This document shows positions 23,886-33,009 of a DNA stretch of 46,831 nt, in pieces. The notes beneath the pieces were generated by a model. It ran no database searches. It worked only from the letters and a program-made list of their open reading frames with translations, and was not told the origin of the DNA. Where the stretch lies: contig PJET01000036.1 of NCBI GenBank assembly GCA_002825515.1, forward strand, positions 1 to 46,831, read 5' to 3'. Position 1 is the first letter of the stretch, and every line of letters begins with the position of its first letter. Origin of the DNA: Candidatus Thorarchaeota archaeon MP11T_1 (GTDB taxonomy: Archaea; Asgardarchaeota; Thorarchaeia; Thorarchaeales; Thorarchaeaceae). The position numbers and the translations under genes were made by a program.

Positions 23886-25766
23886 CTAGGTTCTTCTCCT
23901 CTGAATCAAGACAACCGCGATTATGACAACTCCTGCACCAACTAGGAGAGCTCCTACTATGATTCCTGTGTTATCACCACCCAGCTGTGTAAGATTCTCT
24001 AGATTCATCATATAGAACCTGTAGTGTATCTTGTCCGGGATGTCAGTGGTGAAGGGATTATCAATTAGCCACTCTTCAATGACATAACCATCGATAGCAT
24101 ATCCCGACTGATTTTGGAAAACTCTGTTTCGAGGTAGCGAATCCCATGCGTCCTCAGGAACCTCAGAAGCAGAAAATGAACTCGTGTTTGCCTCGACCAT
24201 ATTTCGTCCCCAAAACTGAAAGACTGCATTATCAAAGGAATCAGAAGTGGCATGAACATCAATTGTAACATTGTAAATTGGAGTTGGTAAAACAGTGCTC
24301 TCAAAAGGAATAATCATACGTGTTGTGTCAATATCTGATTCAATCGATTCTGCTACGGATTCTGCATTTGGTATTCCCGGTCCAATTATCCAATCTATCT
24401 GGTAGTCAATAGCTAGCGCAAAGTCAGACCAATCAGATGATTGTCTAGGCACAGATAGCTCAATCGAAATCTGATCACAAACAGAATCCGCTTCATACAA
24501 TAGAAGACGTAGCTGAGCTATATCAGAGGAAATCAACAAATTCGGTACCGATGACAAGCTGTCCTCAAGAGCTTGTAGTTCAGTTTGTTGAGACGTGTTT
24601 AGAGAAAATCCTCTGAAGTAATCAATCTCATCTAGATAGCGTCCCCAGAGTTGCAACCCTTGCCCATTATTTATGAGGTCCATGTCAAATCTATCAAAGC
24701 TTGTGGGTTGCTGATACGAACACATCACTGACATACTAGTGCTAGCAAAAACCCATCCAAACATTGTATGTATGTCCGTTTGACCAATACAATGACCCAA
24801 TTCATGAATAATCGTTGGAGTGATAGAAGCACGTGGGTGATTTGGATCGCCACCATAGAAGTATGAAAATTCACTCCTACCGTTCAAACACCATGCATCA
24901 ATCTCTGGAAAGGTCGAATTGATGCCGCCTAATCCGCCAATCGCCATCTGATAGAACACTGACCACAATGGATTGTGCTGAAGCATGACCAATGCAGGAA
25001 GTACCAGGTCAGAAGAAGTGTATCTTAGGTCTGAGCAAATAATGTCATGAAGAATATAGTCCGTCCGATTCAGATAATCATCATCAATTATGATTCGACC
25101 ATCTTGCGTCTTCTCCATCATAAAATCTGCAAACTCGGTATGGTTGTCATAATCGAACCAAAATAACTCAATTTCCCACGTAATGAGCGGGAATGCTTCA
25201 TTCAGTGTATCTTCGATGATGTCTGGATGTATCACCCAGTTATGCATCATAGTATCATCATATGTTTCGTTCAACCCGTACATCACGATTAATGGAATGA
25301 ATGCCTCATATGGTGCATCGAAGTCCTTCACATAATCCACTACGGAATCCACTGCATAATACTCATCCACATAGTATGGAGGCAGCTCAAGACGCTCCGT
25401 CGTTTTTTCGAAGAGATATTCAAGCTGACCCGTCAAGTTCTGAAGGTTCAGGTCCTTCTCGTGCTCATGAACTGGCCACGCATAGCCATACTCAATCCAT
25501 TCAGAAAGCCAATCCACAGCTCCAAAGTCTAGAAAGTAGTTCCTGCTATCTGAAATAAAACCTCGAAGAGGAAGAGAGTAGGGGATATCACAAAGGGCGA
25601 AAAATGGAACCCACAAATCTTGATGATTGATATCGAAGTTGTTCCCAGTGTACCAGTATGTGGACCGCGTTTCATTATCTACCGCGCTTGTCTGTTGAAC
25701 AATAGTTGTGCTAAGAAGAACGAACAGTGTGATTATCGTAATCACCTGACCTCTTGAATCCCTCAT
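23886..25766 (-). CDS. secreted, membrane-anchored zinc metalloprotease (metzincin-like)
   Basis: A 626-residue surface protein: signal peptide (about 1-28, QVITIITLFVLLSTTIV), a large extracellular part with many N-x-S/T sequons, and a C-terminal anchor (IIVGALLVGAGVVIIAVVLI followed by QRRRT). The catalytic motif is HELGHCIGQTD (His321, Glu322, His325), i.e. HExxHxxGxxD, followed after about 20 residues by a methionine turn in SMSVMCSY. That pattern is of the metzincin clan with Asp as the third ligand, as in snapalysin-type enzymes. The remainder (about 400-590) has coiled and beta-rich segments of unknown fold. It is convergent with the phosphodiesterase gene. TATA-like CATAAATAAA lies about 15-25 bases before the ATG at 25766. 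Confidence 0.83.
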   Translation of the reverse strand: MRDSRGQVITIITLFVLLSTTIVQQTSAVDNETRSTYWYTGNNFDINHQDLWVPFFALCDIPYSLPLRGFISDSRNYFLDFGAVDWLSEWIEYGYAWPVHEHEKDLNLQNLTGQLEYLFEKTTERLELPPYYVDEYYAVDSVVDYVKDFDAPYEAFIPLIVMYGLNETYDDTMMHNWVIHPDIIEDTLNEAFPLITWEIELFWFDYDNHTEFADFMMEKTQDGRIIIDDDYLNRTDYILHDIICSDLRYTSSDLVLPALVMLQHNPLWSVFYQMAIGGLGGINSTFPEIDAWCLNGRSEFSYFYGGDPNHPRASITPTIIHELGHCIGQTDIHTMFGWVFASTSMSVMCSYQQPTSFDRFDMDLINNGQGLQLWGRYLDEIDYFRGFSLNTSQQTELQALEDSLSSVPNLLISSDIAQLRLLLYEADSVCDQISIELSVPRQSSDWSDFALAIDYQIDWIIGPGIPNAESVAESIESDIDTTRMIIPFESTVLPTPIYNVTIDVHATSDSFDNAVFQFWGRNMVEANTSSFSASEVPEDAWDSLPRNRVFQNQSGYAIDGYVIEEWLIDNPFTTDIPDKIHYRFYMMNLENLTQLGGDNTGIIVGALLVGAGVVIIAVVLIQRRRT

Positions 25767-25891
25767 CGAAATCGCCGTTTATTTATGAATCAAATATATC
25801 ATCTGTCTCTTCGACGCACCTAGAAGACGTTTTCGGTCATACACTTATACTTCCATGTGTTTAAAGCCAAAAGTCAGATGGTGATTTGTTG

Positions 25892-26842
25892 ATGGTTTCC
25901 TTCGAAGATATTGAACATGCGCGCGAATGCATCAAGGGTCATATCAAGACCACTCCATTGCATCATTCACCGCACCTCAGTGAAATGATTCAGGGGTCAG
26001 TGTATTTGAAATTGGAAAATGAACAAATCACTGGATCGTTCAAGGTTCGAGGTGCCTTGAACAGGCTGATGACTCTGACGAAAGAACAAGCCTCAAAAGG
26101 AGTAATTACTGCCTCAACGGGAAATCATGGATTAGGCACCGCATATGCTGCAAAGAAATTGGGTATTTCTGCAAAAGTTGTATTTCCCAAAGAAGCATCA
26201 CGAGTCAAGATGGAGAAAATACAGAAGGCTGGTGTTGAAGTCATTCAGGATGTGGGGTATGCTGATATTGAATCCTATGCTCGGAAACTTGCGAAAGAGA
26301 GGGGTTTGACCTACGTAAGTCCCTACAATGACCCAATGATAGTTGCTGGTGCTGGTACGACCGGCCTTGAGATTGTTGAGCAACTAGGTAACATTGACGC
26401 TGTGATTGTACCTATTGGTGGGGGAGGTCTCATCTCGGGAATTGCTACTGTGGTGAAGGTTATGAGTCCACATACTGAGATGATTGGAGTACAATCTGAA
26501 GTTTCTCCAGAAGTCTACGAATCGTGGAAGGCAGGTCACTGGGTGGATGCTGAAGAATCTGACTCACTTGCACAAGGACTGATGGGCGGGGTAGAACCTG
26601 ATTCAATCACTCTTGACATCATTCAAGAACTCTTGGATAGAATTGTACTTGTAAAGGAATCTTCAATCCTTGAGGCAATTCGTGTATTATATGAAAATGA
26701 GAAACTAACAATCGAAGGTGCTGGTGCTGCTTCGACGGCAGTAATCTTGGAACGGTGGCGTGAATTCAAAGGAAAGAGAATTGTTGCTGTTGTCACTGGT
26801 GGCAATATCAGTGAGGACGAATTAACATCTCTTATCTCCTGA
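25892..26842 (+). CDS. threonine/serine dehydratase (PLP fold type II)
   Basis: This enzyme deaminates threonine (or serine) to 2-oxobutanoate (pyruvate) and feeds isoleucine synthesis or catabolism. The PLP lysine is in GSFKVRGALNR (residue 51 from ATG 25892). The substrate-binding TASTGNHGLG and the phosphate-binding PIGGGGLISG are present, and the C-terminal VVTGGNIS is typical. At about 316 residues it has no ACT regulatory domain, as in the catabolic TdcB and serine racemase types. TTG 25886 opens the frame, but ATG 25892 is preferred. TATA-like TTTAAAG lies about 30 bases upstream, which suggests a leaderless message. It is divergent from the metalloprotease gene. Threonine dehydratase is the best name; serine racemase or dehydratase activity cannot be excluded. 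Confidence 0.9.
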   Translation: MVSFEDIEHARECIKGHIKTTPLHHSPHLSEMIQGSVYLKLENEQITGSFKVRGALNRLMTLTKEQASKGVITASTGNHGLGTAYAAKKLGISAKVVFPKEASRVKMEKIQKAGVEVIQDVGYADIESYARKLAKERGLTYVSPYNDPMIVAGAGTTGLEIVEQLGNIDAVIVPIGGGGLISGIATVVKVMSPHTEMIGVQSEVSPEVYESWKAGHWVDAEESDSLAQGLMGGVEPDSITLDIIQELLDRIVLVKESSILEAIRVLYENEKLTIEGAGAASTAVILERWREFKGKRIVAVVTGGNISEDELTSLIS

Positions 26843-26851
26843 GCTTCGTAT

Positions 26852-27343
26852 CTAACTCTTTGAACCTTCATCAACAATCCTAATTGTTGCTGCTATTCTT
26901 GTTAGAAATTGGTTCTCATTTGGAACCATACCCACGAATGAGAGTCTGTTGTTGATAGATATTATCGGTGCAGACGCCCCTATAAACGCTGAGAACCCTT
27001 GGTTATCCAATACAGTCGAATCACCACTCCCACGTAGAGCTGCATTCAACCACTCCTTCGCGTCATCTACTTTCTCATCATTTTCGTAGCTTGCCCATCG
27101 TATACAGATATTCTCTCCAAACCTGACTTGAGCGCGTTCCAATAGTTGACTGATTTTCTCCATCGGGTCATTGGACTCCAGCTTCACAACAACAGTCTGT
27201 GTTTGAGGGGTGACTACCTGAGCTGAAGTATCTCCACATGCATCCTCATCTTTCACAACCGGATCTGCTTCTACAATTCCAATTCCTGACATTGGGGGAA
27301 AAACTGTGATTGTGACTTTCTCTATGCACTCGTCATCCTTCAT
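26852..27343 (-). CDS. uncharacterised soluble protein
   Basis: A 163-residue acidic protein with no signal peptide or membrane helix. Two parts can be seen. The N-terminal half is beta-like, with CIEKVTITVFPPMSGIG, two cysteines (6 and 36) and a Thr/Val-rich stretch. The C-terminal half has LLERAQVRFGENICIRW and FSAFIGASAPIISINNRLSF, which alternates strands and helices in a way reminiscent of a thioredoxin-like or small alpha/beta fold. I do not recognise the family. It is convergent with the dehydratase gene, ending 9 bases from it. TATA-like TATAGAG lies about 25-30 bases before the ATG at 27343 and no ribosome site is apparent. Confidence 0.6.
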   Translation of the reverse strand: MKDDECIEKVTITVFPPMSGIGIVEADPVVKDEDACGDTSAQVVTPQTQTVVVKLESNDPMEKISQLLERAQVRFGENICIRWASYENDEKVDDAKEWLNAALRGSGDSTVLDNQGFSAFIGASAPIISINNRLSFVGMVPNENQFLTRIAATIRIVDEGSKS

Positions 27344-27500
27344 AGTCTGTAATGTGCATTGGTTCCTCTATATCTGTATGGTTTCAACAATTTTAGATAG
27401 ATTCCACACTATCTTTTGGGAAATATTATTACACTGCTTCTTGATCTAAAACTTCGAATTATCTGTCTAGCTACTTGCACTACTTTTCTCTACTCTTTCC

Positions 27501-27785
27501 TTAATACTCCACATCCCAAACTTCATGTTTTTCAGCATAATCGTGAGCTTCCTGAATACTATCGAAGCATTTCAGTACATCATATGTGAAATATTGTTGG
27601 TCTTCTCTATCTAGCTCAATGACAGGTCTAGGCTCCGTACTAGCCTGTTTGTATATTCGAATCAAACATAGCTTGTTCTGAATACCTGCATCGGCACATT
27701 TCTTACATCCCTTGGGGCCTTTGGCGCAATGGACCCCCTCGATGACCCGAATGATGTCCTCAAATTCTTCTGAAGCACTGGTCAT
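27501..27785 (-). CDS. small cysteine-containing protein of unknown function
   Basis: A 94-residue protein (from ATG 27785; a TTG 6 bases earlier is possible) with HCAKGPKGCKKCADAG followed by LCLIR, giving four clustered cysteines that could bind zinc or an iron-sulfur cluster. The C-terminal half is acidic with aromatic residues (EDQQYFTYDVLKCFDS) and ends EVWDVEY. I do not recognise the family. It stands alone, with the ankyrin gene starting downstream in the same direction after about 90 bases, and a 157-base AT-rich gap on its 3' side. Confidence 0.55.
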   Translation of the reverse strand: MTSASEEFEDIIRVIEGVHCAKGPKGCKKCADAGIQNKLCLIRIYKQASTEPRPVIELDREDQQYFTYDVLKCFDSIQEAHDYAEKHEVWDVEY

Positions 27786-27874
27786 AAACAAAATGTCTCA
27801 ATTGTGTATCTAATAATGTTCGTTGGATGTTCCCATCGTTATTTTTCGCAACCAGCGAATCCAAGACTTTAGCC

Positions 27875-28792
27875 CTATTCTGAGTAATTCAAGGCTTTCC
27901 TCAATACTTCGACAATTTCATCATGTCCTTCTCTAAGAGCATACGTTAAAGCTGTCATCCCATCCTCACTTTCAGTACCCGCGATTTGAATAGCAGGATC
28001 CGCCCCCGCATCTAATAGTATTCTCACAACTTCCAAATGCCCTTTGCCCGCTGCAAACATGAGGGCTGTTCCAGAAACATAGGTCCTTGCATTTACTTCT
28101 GCTCCTCTTTCAATTAGTATCTTCACAATCTTAGAATGACCCTCAAAACTGGCATGCATAATAGGTGTCCACTCTGCAGAATTGGTACTGTTAACATTGG
28201 CATTTCCATCTAGCAGTGTGTGTACTATCTGGAAATGTCCCCTTAGAGCTGCCCAATGAATTGGCATCATACCCCGATCATCAATCACGTTCACATTTGC
28301 GCCTTTTTCTAAAGCCTTTTGCGCATCTTCTAAGTTTCCAACTTCAGCAGCTTCGAGAAGAATTGAATCTTCCTTCTCTGCACTACTTGTACTTGGTTTT
28401 GCTTGCTCAACACGAAAATCCTCCAGCATCTGAACAATCTCAGGCCTACCGTAAACTGACATCGAAGCAACATGGATTATATCATTCAAAATTCTTTCAG
28501 GAATCTTACCCGCTTTTTCTAGGAGAAATTGAACAACCTGCGTTTGTCCATCTCGTGCAGCGATATGAAGTGGAGTCATATCAGTTGCGTTTGTCAGAAG
28601 TAAGTTTGCCTCCTTTTCAAGAAGATATTGTACGATTTTCAGATGTCCCCTGCTTGCGGCAAGATGAAGTGCGGAGTCCTTCATGTATTCATTTTGTGCA
28701 TCTATATCTGCTCCCGATTCAAGAGCTTCCTTGACTGCATCAAGGTTCCCTGTTTCAGCAGCAGCGATGAGATTTTCATTCTTAGCTCTCAT
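27875..28792 (-). CDS. ankyrin-repeat protein
   Basis: A 305-residue protein of two ankyrin blocks. The first (about 1-125) has three or four repeats, including SALHLAASRGHLKIVQYLLE and TPLHIAARDGQTQVVQFLLE. A Ser/Lys/Glu linker (about 128-140) precedes the second block (about 142-302), whose repeats have MPIHWAALRGHFQIVHTLLD, TPIMHASFEGHSKIVKILIE, TALMFAAGKGHLEVVRILLD and TALTYALREGHDEIVEVLRK. No other domain is present, so it is a binding scaffold. ATG 28792 is preceded by GGAG at 6 bases. Ankyrin proteins are common in Asgard archaea and eukaryotes but also in bacteria, so this is only weak evidence for the host. Confidence 0.9.
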   Translation of the reverse strand: MRAKNENLIAAAETGNLDAVKEALESGADIDAQNEYMKDSALHLAASRGHLKIVQYLLEKEANLLLTNATDMTPLHIAARDGQTQVVQFLLEKAGKIPERILNDIIHVASMSVYGRPEIVQMLEDFRVEQAKPSTSSAEKEDSILLEAAEVGNLEDAQKALEKGANVNVIDDRGMMPIHWAALRGHFQIVHTLLDGNANVNSTNSAEWTPIMHASFEGHSKIVKILIERGAEVNARTYVSGTALMFAAGKGHLEVVRILLDAGADPAIQIAGTESEDGMTALTYALREGHDEIVEVLRKALNYSE

Positions 28793-28908
28793 TGGTACTC
28801 CTTCTTGAAGATTTTTTTGGGTGAGTGGATTGTGGTCAAAAATATTGCTAGTTTAGTCCTTTTGAATCCTGTAATTAGCTGCAAATTTTGCTTAAGGAAC
28901 AAATCTTA

Positions 28909-28926
28909 ATATTGGGTGACCAATAT
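28909..28926. promoter_or_regulatory. palindrome in the ankyrin-OYE divergent region
   Basis: ATATTGG-GTGA-CCAATAT is an exact 7-bp inverted repeat with a 4-base spacer, about 80 bases upstream of the reductase ATG. A TATA-like AGTATATT lies at about 28957-28964. It is a possible operator for either divergent gene. The rest of the 212-base gap is AT-rich and without other visible signals. Confidence 0.4.
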
Positions 28927-29004
28927 ATTACAAAAACTGTTTGGATGGTTAGATAGTATATTCACACTCTAAAATTATCCTAAATTTCCAGTAGAGGTGT
29001 TCAC

Positions 29005-30210
29005 ATGAAACGTGATCAATACAAAATATTCTCGCCTGGTATTATTTCAAATCTTCAACTTCCAAACCGTTTGGTGAGGTCTGCTACATGGGATCCTTGT
29101 CTCTTTAAGAGTCGGAAAATGACCGAAGAGGTTCTAAATCTGTACAAGGAGCTAGCATTAGGAGGAATTGGACTTATCATCACTGGTGGCTTCCCGGTTT
29201 TTGAGGAGCGGACTACTTCAGAAAGTGCTGGTAATTGGCTAGTCACCTATTCAGACTTGCGTGTTTATGGTATTGAACGCATGAGTGAAATTACTAGGGA
29301 AGCAAATCAAGATTGTAAAATAGTAGCTCAGCTTGAAAATGGTGGAATCAGTGCGCGACCCTCAGCTATTCAATCTCCATTTTCTAGAAGGATTCTCAGA
29401 GAACTTACCGAAGAAGAGATTGTTGACATTATCAATTGCTTTGTGGAAGGCATAATCGATATTCAGAAATCAGGATTTGATGGTGTTCAACTTCATGCTG
29501 CTCATGGTTCTCTCCTGAGTCGCTTCCTGTCTCCTCACACTAATCGCAGAAATGATGCATACGGAGGGTCTGCTTCAAAGCGCGCTAGAATAATCAAAGA
29601 AATTGTTTCTAAGTCAAGAGAAGAAGTAGGCTCCTTTCCAATTCTCATGAAGATGAATTGCACTGATTATGTCAAAGGTGGAATAGATCTTCAACAGTTT
29701 CCTCAGATTGCATATGAAATTGAGAACTCTGGAGTTGATGCTATTGAAATGAGTGGTGGGATGTGGGAGTGTCTAGTCAGATCCGAGGAAGAACTGGGCT
29801 TTCGACCTGTTCCTGCACCCGAGTCTCACACTCGCATCAACACACCTTCTAAACAGAGTTATTTCTTGAAGTATATAAAAAACCTAAATCTCAGAATTCC
29901 CCTGATTCTTGTTGGAGGTAATAGAAACATCGAACGACTTGAAGAGGTCATTCAGCAATCGAATGTAGATTTCATCGCGTTGTCTCGACCATTAATCAGA
30001 GAACCAGGTTTACCAAATCGATGGTTGGAAGGTCGTGGAAAAAAGACAGCTGAATGCATATCCTGCAACTCGTGCATCTATGATATGCATATACATCCAG
30101 GACTATCTAATCCTGGCCTCGTCACGTGTGTCCATCAGAAAGATAAGACACTGCATAGAATGGCTCAACAATGGCTCTCTTCTTGGGTTGAGAGGAATTT
30201 GAAAGACTGA
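29005..30210 (+). CDS. NADH:flavin oxidoreductase (Old Yellow Enzyme family)
   Basis: A 401-residue FMN-dependent reductase barrel of the 2,4-dienoyl-CoA reductase/OYE kind. N-terminal LPNRLVRSATWD and AQLENGG are FMN contacts. The catalytic region has QLHAAHGSLLSRFLSPHTN, followed by N-R-R-N-D-A-Y-G-G-S. A C-terminal tail has C-x2-C-x2-C near residue 350 and a further Cys about 18 residues on, at the place where the larger enzymes hold a [4Fe-4S] cluster. The flavodoxin-like FAD/NAD domains of full-length dienoyl-CoA reductase are absent. ATG 29005 has AGAGGTG 6 bases upstream. The substrate is not predictable. The gene is divergent from the ankyrin gene. Confidence 0.88.
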   Translation: MKRDQYKIFSPGIISNLQLPNRLVRSATWDPCLFKSRKMTEEVLNLYKELALGGIGLIITGGFPVFEERTTSESAGNWLVTYSDLRVYGIERMSEITREANQDCKIVAQLENGGISARPSAIQSPFSRRILRELTEEEIVDIINCFVEGIIDIQKSGFDGVQLHAAHGSLLSRFLSPHTNRRNDAYGGSASKRARIIKEIVSKSREEVGSFPILMKMNCTDYVKGGIDLQQFPQIAYEIENSGVDAIEMSGGMWECLVRSEEELGFRPVPAPESHTRINTPSKQSYFLKYIKNLNLRIPLILVGGNRNIERLEEVIQQSNVDFIALSRPLIREPGLPNRWLEGRGKKTAECISCNSCIYDMHIHPGLSNPGLVTCVHQKDKTLHRMAQQWLSSWVERNLKD

Positions 30211-30250
30211 GAATGGGAATTACTGCTGTCCATGTATTTTCAAAGAAGTT

Positions 30251-30361
30251 TCATGCAAATATTATTACCATGAAAATAACTGCAAGCACACATACAATAA
30301 TTCCGATTCTTTTCCTTTTTTCATTCATTATCATAATACCCCGCCACAGATGATGTTGCAT
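30251..30361 (-). CDS. possible 36-residue single-span membrane microprotein
   Basis: In the 300-base gap between the reductase and the propeller protein, the minus strand encodes MQHHLWRGIM then a basic NEKRKRIG and a hydrophobic IIVCVLAVIFMVIIFA ending the protein. This is a positive-inside, one-helix layout. A TATA-like TTTAAAATATA lies about 20-30 bases before the ATG and GAGGGAGA just ahead of it (spacing short). It is below usual length cut-offs. It is a real candidate but only on layout; I know no homologue. The remainder of the gap has only AT-rich sequence. Confidence 0.35.
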   Translation of the reverse strand: MQHHLWRGIMIMNEKRKRIGIIVCVLAVIFMVIIFA

Positions 30362-30510
30362 ATTCTCCCTCTAGAAAGTATATTTTAAACATCCATCTTG
30401 GCGCAATGGATGATGTATCTACATAGCTCCTGCGCACTTCTGTAATAATTAAAATCCAACAAAGTTAAAACAAATAGATAACTAATAAATAAAACGAGAG
30501 TTTTCTAGGA

Positions 30511-32142
30511 TTGTGTGAGCAGAAACTATCTATTTTGATATTTTTCTTCTGTCTACTTTTCTCCTTAGGAATTTCTGCCACTAGTGCACAATCAAGAAGT
30601 GAACATGAGATTATACTTGGCACACCTGATAATGACATTGCTATGGATATGACGCTTGATAGTGTTGGAAATGTAATAGTAGTTGGACGGTCCGAATACA
30701 CAGTGGATCCTTGGTTAGGTGAGTTTTATGCTATCAAGGTTTCATCTACTGGAGAAACGCTCTGGACCAAATCCTGGAATGTTTCATTGGATGATATTCT
30801 TGTCAGTGCGTGTGTTGATTCAGAGGACAATGTCCTAGTGTCTGGTGTGTCAAATCTATCAACCGGTCAAACCTCTGGAATTATCTATAAGCTGGCTCCT
30901 GATGGAGTGCAACTCTGGTCTATTAATATTGATAATCTCAGTTATTCGTGGTCGCTATTTGGTGGATCCTACGACTGTTTCGATATCGAATTACACCCCG
31001 AGTCCGATGACTTTTTCGTGGTCGGGAGTGTGATTGATGAGTCGAAACGGACTTTTGTCGCTCGATACAATGTTTCTGGCTCTTTGGTATGGCGTACTGA
31101 ATGGTATGGCCCATCAGAATCCTTTGGTAGCATAGCAAGCCAGACATGGATTAGCTCACAGAATTGGATAGTTGTTTCAGGTCTACTTTATGACGGTACA
31201 GATTCATGGTATCCATTTGATGGGCTATACCTTGCAGCTTTCGATTTTGATGGGAAACAGGTTTGGAACTATACATCATATGAGCCAATGTATTCTAATG
31301 TCCTTGGAGAATTATCTGCAGGTTTTGAAATCAATCCTGACGAGTACTTGTATGCTACATCTGTAGGAAGAAACTTTGATCATGTTGTACGCAGAACATA
31401 TGACTTGAACGACATGTGGAGCTTTGATATGATCATCGACGAATATCACTCAGTTGTTATTACTGGATTTACCGCGAATGGCACCAACAATCTAATCGGA
31501 TATGGTGAAGTCATTAGTCTCATTGCAGGGGAGTCAGTCATTAAAGCATACAGACCTGCATTTTCCGGAATACCACCGCCACAGACTCTCATCTTCAGTT
31601 TTTCCCAAAATGGGACAATACTCTGGTACGACTTTCTTGTGATAGGCAGATTATCTGAGCCTTGCGGGTGTCAGTTCGATTCAGATGGAAGGTTGATTGT
31701 GGCAGGGAATACGAGCCCCTGGGAATTTGAGACAAATGACTTCTACGTTGTGTTCGGTTTTGTGCAGACACCTTTTCCAGTCCATCTGGACAGTCTTGCG
31801 ATCTACATTTTTCCTCTGTTCAACTTGTTTTCACTTGGTTCAATATGGGTCTTTTTTAGAACTAGATCAAGAAATATCAAACCCAATGGTGATTCGAAAC
31901 CTCTTGCAGATCTTGAGGCTGCAACCAAAATTCTCCTTCTGATTGAGGTGGTCCTTTTTGTAGTGGTATACGCTGTTCTAATAGGACCATATGGGGGTGG
32001 TGGTCCTCCTTCACCTCTAATCTATTATCCTGATTGGGTTGATTATACAATATCTGGTTTGTTCTATGGGTTGCCAATCCCAATTGCAGCATATCTAGTA
32101 ATTTGGTTCAAAGATAGAACCACAGTGTCCAGAAACCAATAG
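30511..32142 (+). CDS. secreted beta-propeller-like membrane protein
   Basis: A 543-residue protein with a signal peptide (about 1-27, LSILIFFFCLLFSLGISATSA) and then about 400 extracellular residues of repeated beta blades. These follow a 'GN..V.G....' pattern with SSTGETLWTKSW, LAPDGVQLWSIN, YNVSGSLVWRTEW, FDFDGKQVWNYTS and FSQNGTILWYDF at regular spacing, like SBBP or PQQ-type propeller blades. N-x-S/T sequons are common. The C-terminal 120 residues hold three membrane helices (around 425-450, 475-500, 512-530). The frame starts at TTG 30511, the only possible start after an in-frame stop 18 bases earlier, and the ribosome site is poor. It is likely a surface-exposed sensor or binding protein; no enzymatic motif is seen. 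Confidence 0.75.
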   Translation: MCEQKLSILIFFFCLLFSLGISATSAQSRSEHEIILGTPDNDIAMDMTLDSVGNVIVVGRSEYTVDPWLGEFYAIKVSSTGETLWTKSWNVSLDDILVSACVDSEDNVLVSGVSNLSTGQTSGIIYKLAPDGVQLWSINIDNLSYSWSLFGGSYDCFDIELHPESDDFFVVGSVIDESKRTFVARYNVSGSLVWRTEWYGPSESFGSIASQTWISSQNWIVVSGLLYDGTDSWYPFDGLYLAAFDFDGKQVWNYTSYEPMYSNVLGELSAGFEINPDEYLYATSVGRNFDHVVRRTYDLNDMWSFDMIIDEYHSVVITGFTANGTNNLIGYGEVISLIAGESVIKAYRPAFSGIPPPQTLIFSFSQNGTILWYDFLVIGRLSEPCGCQFDSDGRLIVAGNTSPWEFETNDFYVVFGFVQTPFPVHLDSLAIYIFPLFNLFSLGSIWVFFRTRSRNIKPNGDSKPLADLEAATKILLLIEVVLFVVVYAVLIGPYGGGGPPSPLIYYPDWVDYTISGLFYGLPIPIAAYLVIWFKDRTTVSRNQ

Positions 32143-32262
32143 CAAATTATCTTGATGGTTATAAATTTAAAATCTCAAGACCCCATGTCGTCGTAGTCAG
32201 TGTAAAAGCTGTTGAAAGCATGACTCACCAAATCAAGCACTACTACCCTTACTCAATTGTAC

Positions 32263-32763
32263 TCACTTCTTTCTCTGGCACCAGTCCCCTTTGATTGCAC
32301 TGAGATGTCCGTTGTGATGATTCAGATGTGCGAACATATCTGCAATCGCATCAATGACCCGCTTGCCTTGATAATAGTCGGGAGTGTTGGCCCCTTCTAG
32401 AACGCGTCCCAGTTCTTCATCCGAAGCTTGTTCGAAATACTTGAGAAACTCGCTCTCCACTAAATCGTAGTAGTCGTTAATCTCTGCAAGCGAAGTGCCT
32501 TTCCAGTTTCCATCGTCGCTACTGTCGCCTCGGTAGGAATAGAAGAGATTTGGATTCCTTGGCTCTCCTTCCCTGATCAACATGTTCAGCGTATAGTCGT
32601 ATGCCGCCGCTTGATGTGCTAGGAGCCATCCAAATGCTGACATTCCGGTCTCAGGTCGATAGGAGAGGTCTTCGCATCCATTTTCCATTAAGCCCTGAAG
32701 AGCTCTTTCACGCCACGCTCTCGTAGATGCTGAAAGACTTTGGACTAGTTCTTTGGCATTCAT
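32263..32763 (-). CDS. DinB-family protein, copy 1
   Basis: A 166-residue four-helix bundle protein of the DinB/DUF664 type, a family that includes metal-binding thiol-transferases such as bacillithiol transferases. Metal-ligand histidines are in LLAHQAAAYDY (His50) and in the late HLNHHNGHL. ATG 32763 is chosen because the paralogue at 35585 begins with the same MNAKELVQSL, and codons upstream of it are not shared. It is followed on the minus strand by a short convergent gap to the propeller gene. TATA-like TATAAAT lies about 30-35 bases before the ATG. The reaction is unknown. The protein differs from copy 2 at only 18 of 165 aligned residues. Confidence 0.85.
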   Translation of the reverse strand: MNAKELVQSLSASTRAWRERALQGLMENGCEDLSYRPETGMSAFGWLLAHQAAAYDYTLNMLIREGEPRNPNLFYSYRGDSSDDGNWKGTSLAEINDYYDLVESEFLKYFEQASDEELGRVLEGANTPDYYQGKRVIDAIADMFAHLNHHNGHLSAIKGDWCQRKK

Positions 32764-33009
32764 TTCAATCACCACGAATAGCAGGCTAGCCAGATTTATA
32801 CATTGGCAACAAAGCGGTGGATGTATCAATATTGTGATATATTACAAAAGATAGATCTACTTTACATCGCGCGATTTCTTATTATCCTCGCAATAACACG
32901 ATGTTTTTTTGATTGAACAACTGCTTTGAAGGCCATCTGAGCTATCCTTAATATCTCTATACCGAATTCATTGAGAATCTAGTTAATGAACCATATTGAG
33001 GTTTTTAAA

